NCBI GenBank assembly: GCA_011391115.1
Contig: JAABRC010000147.1
Coordinates: 1 to 5,637, forward strand
Length of the DNA stretch: 5,637 nucleotides
Direction of reading: 5' to 3'
DNA from: Candidatus Egaibacter danicus
Lineage (GTDB): Bacteria > Pseudomonadota > Gammaproteobacteria > Burkholderiales > Burkholderiaceae
This document shows, piece after piece, positions 1 to 4,585 of the stretch. The notes beneath the pieces are model-generated. The model saw only the letters and a program-made list of their open reading frames with translations. It ran no database searches and had not been told where the DNA came from. The translations under genes were made by a program, and so were the position numbers. How positions within the stretch are numbered: the first letter of the stretch is position 1; every line of letters begins with the position of its first letter.

Positions 1-607
1 GCATCAGGTAACCCGGTGCAAAATGCGACGCAAAGGCGTAAGGCAGGCCCAGCGCCGCCGCCAGTTGCGCGCCGAAGAGGCTGGAGCCCAAAATCCAGAA
101 AGGGATGTTCAGCCCGTTGCCGGGAACGGCCATAACCCGCTTGTCATGGGTGGCGGACTCACCCACGGCAGTAGCTGATGAAAAATAGCCCATCAGTTCA
201 ACCACGTCACGTGGAAACTCGTCAGGGTCGGTGGACAGGTTGCGCCGCATGGCGCGGGCCGTCACCTGATCTGATCCAGGCGCGCGGCCCAATCCGAGGT
301 CGATCCGACCGGGATAGAGCGATTCCAGCGTCCCGAATTGTTCAGCAATCACCAGCGGCGAATGGTTGGGCAGCATGATGCCGCCAGCGCCCACCCGGAT
401 AGTAGACGTGCCGCCCGCTACATGGCCAATCAGCACCGATGTGGCCGCGCTGGCAATGCCGGGCATGCCATGGTGTTCGGCCAGCCAGTAGCGGTTGAAC
501 CCCCAGCGCTCGGCGTGCTGGGCCAGATCCAGGGAGTTGCGGAAGGATTGGGCTGCCGTGCTGCCCTGCAGGATGGGGGATAGGTCAAGGACCGAGAAAG
601 GGATCAT
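1..607 (-). CDS. LLM-class flavin-dependent oxidoreductase, YhbW-like (C-terminus beyond left edge)
   Basis: Reading leftwards from the ATG at 607-605 gives 202 uninterrupted codons. The protein opens [16 protein letters not shown] and contains [14 protein letters not shown] (near residues 40-53), [18 protein letters not shown] (from 78), [16 protein letters not shown] (98-113), FPRDVVELM (from 131), WILGSS (from 171) and SHFAPGYLM at the edge. These are hallmarks of the bacterial luciferase-like TIM-barrel monooxygenases, and from memory they match E. coli YhbW closely along the whole visible length. Such enzymes are cytoplasmic and use reduced flavin and oxygen; the substrate of this subgroup is unknown. 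Family members are about 335 residues, so roughly 130 are missing. The start is supported by alignment with the family N-terminus; no strong ribosome binding site is seen before it (CTGAAG only). It is transcribed away from the diguanylate cyclase gene across a shared control region. The family call is very firm; the specific reaction is not known. Confidence 0.95.
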   Translation of the reverse strand, partial: MIPFSVLDLSPILQGSTAAQSFRNSLDLAQHAERWGFNRYWLAEHHGMPGIASAATSVLIGHVAGGTSTIRVGAGGIMLPNHSPLVIAEQFGTLESLYPGRIDLGLGRAPGSDQVTARAMRRNLSTDPDEFPRDVVELMGYFSSATAVGESATHDKRVMAVPGNGLNIPFWILGSSLFGAQLAAALGLPYAFASHFAPGYLM

Positions 608-626
608 GTGCTTCAGGTTGGGTTGC

Positions 627-646
627 CCACCTAAATGACAAGGTGG
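627..646. repeat. Inverted repeat in the leader of the monooxygenase gene
   Basis: CCACCT (627-632) and AGGTGG (641-646) are perfect 6-base arms around an 8-base A-rich loop. If the leftward promoter at 681-708 is used, the hairpin lies in the 5' untranslated RNA about 20-40 bases before the ATG. A second small one, CCATC (662-666) and GATGG (673-677), lies beside it near the predicted transcription start. No T-run follows either, so they are not classical terminators. A role in translation is possible but not shown. Confidence 0.4.
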
Positions 647-680
647 ATGGGGCTTTGGAATCCATCAGGTTGGATGGGTG

Positions 681-708
681 TTCGTAGCGGAAAATTTACG
701 TTTGTCAA
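681..708 (-). promoter_or_regulatory. Predicted sigma-70 promoter for the monooxygenase gene
   Basis: On the minus strand an exact TTGACA (708-703) is followed after 16 bases by TACGAA (686-681), which matches TATAAT at three positions. Transcription would start near 674, leaving a leader of about 65 bases before the ATG at 607. The perfect -35 is the strong element and the -10 is poor. The half-site cluster at 696-730 overlaps its -35 side. Confidence 0.45.
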
Positions 709-730
709 TGTAAGTCCTTACAGGGGTAAG
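696..730. promoter_or_regulatory. Cluster of alternating TTAC/GTAAG half-sites, candidate operator
   Basis: Four half-sites lie within 35 bases: TTAC (696-699), GTAAG (710-714), CTTAC (717-721) and GTAAG (726-730). The middle two form the perfect 14-base palindrome TGTAAGTCCTTACA (709-722), with 6-base arms around TC. The last two form another inverted repeat with a 4-base spacer, CTTAC AGGG GTAAG. The block overlaps the leftward -35 (703-708) and the possible rightward -35 (718-723), the place expected for a regulator acting on both divergent genes. The binding protein cannot be named from the sequence. Confidence 0.5.
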
Positions 731-747
731 GCGATCAAACCTATAAT
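718..747 (+). promoter_or_regulatory. Predicted promoter for the diguanylate cyclase gene
   Basis: An exact TATAAT lies at 742-747. At 18 bases upstream is TTACAG (718-723), a weak -35 inside the half-site palindrome, which fits a promoter needing an activator. Transcription would begin near 754. That leaves only about 9 bases before the GTG at 763 but 60 before the ATG at 814, an argument for the later start of the cyclase. Confidence 0.55.
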
Positions 748-801
748 TTATGCACTATTGCGGTGCATATATCCGCAAAAATGGCAGCCACACGTCGTAT
801 T

Positions 802-805
802 GGAA
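802..805 (+). promoter_or_regulatory. Ribosome binding site favouring the ATG at 814
   Basis: GGAA at 802-805 lies 8 bases before ATG 814. The alternative in-frame starts, GTG 763 and ATG 781, have no purine-rich site at proper spacing. Confidence 0.45.
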
Positions 806-813
806 ATGATCGC

Positions 814-2604
814 ATGATCAAAAATGAAAAATTCCGACTGTCCCTGCGCCAGGTTTTGACGATTCCATACGTGGTTCTCGTTCTGGCTCTGGCGCTAACC
901 ATTGTTGCACTGTCTTACTCGGCTGGCAGCCGCGCTGTCGATACTGTCTCGTCCCATTTGCTCCTGGAAACTGTCGGTCGCATTGGTCAGGCGGTAGACA
1001 GGCACATCGTGGGCTCTGGCGCCGTGCTGGAAGCGGCTTTCCCGGACGGCATGCCCGCACCGGCCACGATTGACGGTGATCTCCAGAACCTGCGCACCCG
1101 CTTCTGGATTGCCACATCGTTGCATCTGGACCCGAACAACTATGTGTATTACGGCAACCGCCTGGGGCAGGGCGTGGGCCTGTATCGTCACTCCCGCACC
1201 GAAGGCGAGCTGCGCGTCAAACTCAAGGCAGAAGACACGCGCTCGTTTTACCGGTTCACCGGCATCAATGGAGACTTGGCGCAGCCCTCGCGTGAGACCA
1301 AGCTGTTTGATCCCCGCACACGACCCTGGTACAAGGCCGGTGAACACCAGACCGTTCATACCTGGACATCGGTATACATCGACTTTGTCACCGAAGACCT
1401 GGTGGCCACCCGTGCGCGCCGTGTGCTGGGGCCACGCGGTGAATTTGAAGGCGTGGTCGCAACCGATGTGTCGCTTCGGGCGCTGAACGACTTTGTCACC
1501 AACCTGAAGGTATCGCCGCACGGGCTGGCGTTCATCGTGGAACCTGGGGGTGATCTGATCGCCTCGTCTGCCAGCCCCAATGTGCAAAACGGAACGGCAG
1601 GCAGCAAGATCCGGGTCAGTGCCGCGCAAAGTGGCAATCCGATCATCACGGCCATCTACAGTGAAGTGCAGGCCCATCTGGCACAGCAAAGGACCCATTC
1701 GCCAGCCGAAACGTTCAGTTTCAAGGCGCCTGACGGGCAGGTGATTCACGCCGCGTTTGACCGGCTCAAGGACGATGCCGGGCTGGAGTGGATCACCGTG
1801 GTGGCGATGCCGCGCAGTGATTTCATGGCGGGTGTCACCGAAAACGTCATACGCACCGCTGTGCTCAGCGCGCTGGCGGCGCTGGTGGCCATTGCCATCG
1901 GGTTGCGCATCCTGAGCTGGGTGTCCCGGGACCTCAAGCATTTGTCCGAAGCAGCGCTGCGGGTTGGCGAAGGGCAGCTGGACTGGCCGGTGGGCGTCAG
2001 GCGGCCCGATGAAATCGGCCAGCTGGCGCGCAGTTTTGAGACCATGCAGCACCGGTTGCAGACCGATGAGCTCACGGGTCTGGCCAACCGGGAGTCGTTC
2101 ATGCTGCGGTTGGGGCACCGGATCAATCAGGCTTCGGACCAGCCAGGCAAGGAGTCATTTGCCGTGCTATTTGTTGACTTGAACCGCTTCAAGCATATTA
2201 ACGACCACTATGGTCACGGAATTGGAGACCAGGTGCTGATAGAAATTGCGCAGCGACTGCGTAAAACGGTCGGCCCGCAGAATCTGGTGGCTCGTCTGTC
2301 TGGCGACGAGTTTGTGGTGTTGCTGGACCAAGTGGAGGTTGTGGAAAGTCTGGAGCGCATGCGTTTGCAGATTCAGGGCGCTTTGAAAGAACCCCTGATG
2401 GCCCTTGGCCCGGACGCGCTGGCTCAGGTGGATTTTGGGGGGGCCGTAGGCGAAGCCCTGTTCCCCAACGATGGACGGGATGCCGAGTCGTTGCTCAAGA
2501 AAGCTGACCGCAGGATGTACAGCCAGAAATTTGCCGAGCGCATGGAAGGCAATGCGCACCCCCTGCGTCGGGTGGCCGATCAGCTGGAAATACCACTGTC
2601 CTAG
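814..2604 (+). CDS. Membrane diguanylate cyclase: dCache sensor, HAMP, GGDEF (SGDEF variant)
   Basis: The 596-residue protein predicted from ATG 814 should make cyclic di-GMP from two GTP at the inner membrane. TM1 is at about 14-34. An extracytoplasmic dCache sensor spans about 40-340, with YYGN (112-115), RPWY (170-173), YID (188-190) and D218. TM2 is at about 346-367, HAMP at about 365-417, and GGDEF from DELTGLANR (418-426) to the end. In the catalytic domain VDLNRFKHIND (454-464) keeps the metal Asp455 and guanine-contacting Asn463, HYGHGIGD (465-472) follows, the signature is SGDEF (496-500) instead of GGDEF, and ADRRMY (564-569) closes the fold. The usual inhibitory RxxD before the signature is absent: the matching positions read GPQN. 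There is no EAL domain. Small first residues in the signature are tolerated in some active cyclases, so activity is plausible. In-frame starts at GTG 763 (613 residues) and ATG 781 are possible, but the promoter and GGAA favour 814. The gene looks monocistronic, though no clear terminator follows. Confidence 0.95.
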   Translation: MIKNEKFRLSLRQVLTIPYVVLVLALALTIVALSYSAGSRAVDTVSSHLLLETVGRIGQAVDRHIVGSGAVLEAAFPDGMPAPATIDGDLQNLRTRFWIATSLHLDPNNYVYYGNRLGQGVGLYRHSRTEGELRVKLKAEDTRSFYRFTGINGDLAQPSRETKLFDPRTRPWYKAGEHQTVHTWTSVYIDFVTEDLVATRARRVLGPRGEFEGVVATDVSLRALNDFVTNLKVSPHGLAFIVEPGGDLIASSASPNVQNGTAGSKIRVSAAQSGNPIITAIYSEVQAHLAQQRTHSPAETFSFKAPDGQVIHAAFDRLKDDAGLEWITVVAMPRSDFMAGVTENVIRTAVLSALAALVAIAIGLRILSWVSRDLKHLSEAALRVGEGQLDWPVGVRRPDEIGQLARSFETMQHRLQTDELTGLANRESFMLRLGHRINQASDQPGKESFAVLFVDLNRFKHINDHYGHGIGDQVLIEIAQRLRKTVGPQNLVARLSGDEFVVLLDQVEVVESLERMRLQIQGALKEPLMALGPDALAQVDFGGAVGEALFPNDGRDAESLLKKADRRMYSQKFAERMEGNAHPLRRVADQLEIPLS

Positions 2605-2675
2605 GTTTGCCGTCTGGCCATATAAGCCCGGAAATAGGGGGTAAAAGTGGCCTTGGACCCCGCATTCATTGCGTG

Positions 2676-2700
2676 AGCAGCTACTAAACTAATAGCGGCT
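2676..2700 (+). repeat. Quasi-palindromic hairpin, possibly a dispersed intergenic repeat
   Basis: An 11-position stem, 2676-2686 against 2690-2700, pairs at nine positions with mismatches A-G and C-A, around an AAC loop. The core reads GCAGCTACTA on the left and TAATAGCGGC on the right. Similar 'agctactaaa..taatagc' elements occur, as I remember, between genes in many Comamonadaceae genomes, so this may be one copy of a dispersed repeat. That comparison is recall only. Confidence 0.45.
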
Positions 2701-2722
2701 ACCGGTCCCTGATCGGTGAGCC
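2697..2722 (+). promoter_or_regulatory. Strong hairpin just upstream of the P-loop gene
   Basis: GGCT (2697-2700) pairs with AGCC (2719-2722) and ACCGGTC (2701-2707) pairs with GATCGGT (2711-2717). This gives an 11-pair stem with one G-T wobble, one bulged G (2718) and a CCT loop. It ends 6 bases before the ribosome binding site. Its left arm is shared with the right arm of the preceding hairpin, so only one of the two can be complete at a time. No T-tract follows, so it is not a standard terminator. Confidence 0.5.
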
Positions 2723-2728
2723 CCTATT

Positions 2729-2734
2729 GGAGAG
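2729..2734 (+). promoter_or_regulatory. Ribosome binding site GGAGAG fixing the start at 2740
   Basis: GGAGAG lies 5 bases before ATG 2740. It rules in favour of 2740 over the in-frame GTG at 2716, which sits inside the hairpin and has no such site. Confidence 0.75.
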
Positions 2735-2739
2735 CCGTC

Positions 2740-3327
2740 ATGACCATGCGCTATACCTATTCATCGCACCAGTTGCCCGAGAACAAGATGCGGATGTACC
2801 CCACCAAGGTCATCAACATCATTGGCGGGCCGGGATGCGACAAGTCACTCTTTTCATCGGCCATCATTCTTAACCTGAACCTGCGGCATAAGACCGTGGA
2901 GCAGATTCCCGATTTTGCAAAAGGACTGGTCTGGCAAAAAGACTTTGAGGCGCTGAAGAACCAGTATTTCATCGCCCAGCAGCAATTCAGGATGCTGGAA
3001 CTGCTGGATGGCCAGCTGCAGTATCTGGTGACGGAATGCTCATTGCCGCAGATTCTTTATTACAACGAGAGTTACGACGAAAACATCTGTGATGTGGCCA
3101 AAACCCGGCTGCAGATACTGGAGTGGTACAAGCAGCACAACAACGTCAATATTCTGGTGGAACGGGGCGACAAGAAATACGTTCACTCCGGGCGGTTTCA
3201 GGATGAAGAGGGCGCCCGCGCAATTGACAAGGCATTGCGTGCCACGCTGAACAGGGAACGCATTCCCTATACCGTGCTGGCGCCAGACGTCGACGCCATC
3301 AACGCATTCGTTGCCACGCTGGACTGA
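2740..3327 (+). CDS. Small P-loop protein resembling phage-type nucleotide-kinase-like ATPases, degenerate Walker A
   Basis: The product has 195 residues and no signal peptide or membrane segment. VINIIGGPGCDKSLFSSAI (24-42) is placed and shaped like a Walker A loop after a beta strand, but Asp34 stands where GxxxxGK[ST] has its last glycine; Lys35 and Ser36 remain. Further on are IPDFAKGLVW (56-65), a Q-rich helix (75-82), VTECSLPQ (97-104) where relatives have a TDSPL-like strand, NILVERGDKKY (137-147) and SGRFQDEEGARAID (150-163). From memory this order matches the small AAA/kinase-like proteins common in large phages, which read GGPGSGKST, E[YF]AK, TDSPL and GRxQxExEAxxID. A nucleotide-kinase fold is therefore likely; substrate and activity are unknown, and two altered motifs hint at a pseudoenzyme. 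By eye its GC content is nearer 50% than the roughly 60% of its neighbours, compatible with transfer, perhaps from a phage. The start is set by GGAGAG at 2729. It may be read through into the aminotransferase gene 57 bases downstream. Confidence 0.85.
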   Translation: MTMRYTYSSHQLPENKMRMYPTKVINIIGGPGCDKSLFSSAIILNLNLRHKTVEQIPDFAKGLVWQKDFEALKNQYFIAQQQFRMLELLDGQLQYLVTECSLPQILYYNESYDENICDVAKTRLQILEWYKQHNNVNILVERGDKKYVHSGRFQDEEGARAIDKALRATLNRERIPYTVLAPDVDAINAFVATLD

Positions 3328-3333
3328 TCTTCC

Positions 3334-3349
3334 GCACCGTGCGCGGTGC
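3334..3349. repeat. Perfect GC-rich hairpin between the P-loop and aminotransferase genes
   Basis: GCACCG (3334-3339) and CGGTGC (3344-3349) pair perfectly around a TGCG loop, starting 6 bases after the P-loop gene's stop codon. The stem is stable but is followed by ATTAAGAT rather than a T-run, so termination would be partial at best. It could protect the 3' end of the upstream message or be a protein-binding dyad. Confidence 0.5.
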
Positions 3350-3360
3350 ATTAAGATGAA

Positions 3361-3381
3361 GCCATCCAGTCAATTGATGGC
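3361..3381 (+). promoter_or_regulatory. Hairpin covering the aminotransferase ribosome binding region
   Basis: GCCATC (3361-3366) and GATGGC (3376-3381) are perfect arms around a 9-base AT-rich loop, ending 3 bases before ATG 3385. The right arm holds the only Shine-Dalgarno-like purine stretch (GATGG), so folding would hide it. The stem is short and the effect is uncertain. Confidence 0.4.
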
Positions 3382-3384
3382 AGC

Positions 3385-4575
3385 ATGAACTCATCTCCCC
3401 GCATTCCCGGCCACCGTCTTCTTCATTCCCCCGGGCCCAGTCATTTACCCGACGAGGTCGTCCACGCCATGAGCCGTCAGCCCATGGACATGGCTGATCC
3501 CCGTCTGGCACAGGTCATCGACGCCTGTGAAGTGGGGCTGCGGCGGTTGTTGCAAACCGAAAATTCTGATGTGTTCATCTATGCTGCCAACGGCCATGGC
3601 GCCTGGGAGGCGGTGAACGTCAATCTGCTGGGCCCCGGCCAAACGGTATTGGTGGCCAATACCGGGCATTTCTCCGAATCGTGGGCGGTTCAGGTGGAGG
3701 CCATGGGAGCGAAGGTGATCCGCACACCCTGGGTTGAGGGTTACCCGATTGATGCCAGCGCGGTGGAACAGGTACTGCGTGCGGACACGAGGAAAGAGAT
3801 CTCCGCAGTGTTTGCGGTGCATACCGATACTGCCAGTGGTGTGACCAGTGATTTGAGGGCCTTGCGTGCGGCGATTGATGCGGCCGGCCATCCTGCGCTG
3901 TTTGTTGTGGATGTTGTGGCATCTCTGGGTGCCGCTCCGTTTGCGATGGATGAACTGGGCATCAACGTGGTGCTGGGCGCATCTCAAAAAGGCCTGATGT
4001 GTCCACCCGGACTGGGATTTGCCGCCGTGGACGCCGCCGCCATGGCGGTCTGTGAGCGCAACCCCATGCCCCGGTTTTACTGGGACTGGCGCCTGCGTAA
4101 AAGCGATCTGTCCTATCGCAAGTTTTGTGGTACTCCCCCGCAGAACCTGTTGCGAGGGCTGGAGGCCGCACTGGGACTAATTTTTGAAGAAGGCGTTGAC
4201 AAGGTTCTGGCCCGGCATGACTTGATGGCGCGCACCGTGCGCGCTGCGGTGGAAAGCTGGGCCGAAGCCGGGGCCATGCAGTTTTTTGGTCGTGTGCCCG
4301 AATCTCGCTCATCGTCGGTGACGACTATTCTGGTGGGTGCCGGTGTGGACCCCGAGGCCATGCGTACGGTGGCCCGGGAGCGTTTTCAGGCGGCCATCGC
4401 AGGCGGGTTGGGGCCACTGGCCGGACGCGTGTTTCGCATCGGCCATCTGGGTGACATGAATGCTGCCATGATTCTGGGTTGCCTGGGTGCCGTTGAAGCG
4501 GCCATGACGGTGCAGGGCATCCCGCATGGTCGTGGCGGCATGCAACGCGCCATTGCCTGTCTGGCCACCGGCTGA
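3385..4575 (+). CDS. Class V PLP-dependent aminotransferase, alanine/serine-glyoxylate type
   Basis: The 396-residue protein is complete and of normal length for the family. These cytoplasmic enzymes move an amino group from alanine, serine or a related donor to glyoxylate or pyruvate. The N-terminal substrate loop is HSPGPSHLP (14-22). NGHGAWEA (69-76) matches the cofactor phosphate-binding turn. HTDTASG (146-152) corresponds to the conserved HxETSTG segment. Asp176 in DVVASLG (176-182) should contact the pyridine nitrogen. SQKGLMCPPGLGF carries the Schiff-base lysine, Lys202. RIGHLG (351-356) supplies the carboxylate-binding arginine near the C-terminus. The start is kept at 3385 because the SPGPSHLP loop needs it; its ribosome site (GATGG) is weak. 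Serine-glyoxylate, alanine-glyoxylate and ureidoglycine-glyoxylate enzymes share these motifs, and no purine-degradation or serine-cycle gene is nearby to decide. The PhoD gene follows after 10 bases, so the two are probably co-transcribed. Confidence 0.93.
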   Translation: MNSSPRIPGHRLLHSPGPSHLPDEVVHAMSRQPMDMADPRLAQVIDACEVGLRRLLQTENSDVFIYAANGHGAWEAVNVNLLGPGQTVLVANTGHFSESWAVQVEAMGAKVIRTPWVEGYPIDASAVEQVLRADTRKEISAVFAVHTDTASGVTSDLRALRAAIDAAGHPALFVVDVVASLGAAPFAMDELGINVVLGASQKGLMCPPGLGFAAVDAAAMAVCERNPMPRFYWDWRLRKSDLSYRKFCGTPPQNLLRGLEAALGLIFEEGVDKVLARHDLMARTVRAAVESWAEAGAMQFFGRVPESRSSSVTTILVGAGVDPEAMRTVARERFQAAIAGGLGPLAGRVFRIGHLGDMNAAMILGCLGAVEAAMTVQGIPHGRGGMQRAIACLATG

Positions 4576-4585
4576 CTTTCCACCG

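Larger units (their letters stand above)
2605..2739 (+). other. Intergenic leader region upstream of the P-loop gene
   Basis: This 135-base gap holds two consecutive hairpins (2676-2700 and 2697-2722) and a ribosome binding site (2729-2734). A weak inverted repeat, GGGGT (2638-2642) with ACCCC (2657-2661), lies earlier. I see no T-rich intrinsic terminator for the cyclase gene. Possible promoter hexamers (TTGGAC at 2653, TTGCGT at 2669) have no good -10 at correct spacing, so a promoter here is unproven. Confidence 0.5.

Noticed and set aside
178..583. Two short overlapping plus-strand frames at the left
   Set aside because: They are antisense to the strongly conserved YhbW-like monooxygenase coding sequence.
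635..817. A 60-codon plus-strand frame through the divergent control region
   Set aside because: It has no ribosome site, crosses both predicted promoters and the half-site cluster, and its translation resembles nothing known.
895..2118. A 407-codon open frame on the minus strand opposite the cyclase gene
   Set aside because: It lies wholly antisense to a protein with clear dCache, HAMP and GGDEF motifs. Its translation shows no recognisable domain and has the Arg/His/Gln-rich look of a GC-rich shadow frame.
2653..2697. A sigma-70 promoter for the P-loop gene using TTGGAC (2653) or TTGCGT (2669)
   Set aside because: No -10 hexamer with acceptable match lies 16-18 bases downstream; the AT-rich TACTAAACTAATA stretch is better explained as the loop side of a hairpin.
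3334..3349. The GCACC...GGTGC dyad as an NtrC (nitrogen regulation) binding site before an aminotransferase
   Set aside because: The half-sites look right, but the spacing between GCAC and GTGC is 8 bases instead of the usual 7. There is no second site and no sigma-54 promoter (GG-N10-GC) before 3385.
3330..3357. A promoter for the aminotransferase with TAAGAT (3352-3357) as -10
   Set aside because: The -10 matches four of six bases, but nothing resembling TTGACA lies at the proper distance, and the hairpin at 3334-3349 fills the spacer.
3445..3987. A 180-codon minus-strand frame opposite the aminotransferase
   Set aside because: It is antisense to conserved PLP-enzyme motifs, has no family resemblance and is rich in His/Arg/Gln, typical of a shadow of GC-rich codons.
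4228..4244. A 17-base perfect GC palindrome, and reuse of ACCGTGCGCGGT at 3336-3347 and 5211-5222 as a possible dispersed motif
   Set aside because: The copies at 4228, 5211 and a similar one near 1409 fall in coding sequence built from CGT GCG and CGC codons for Arg-Ala stretches, so chance from GC-rich codon use explains them.
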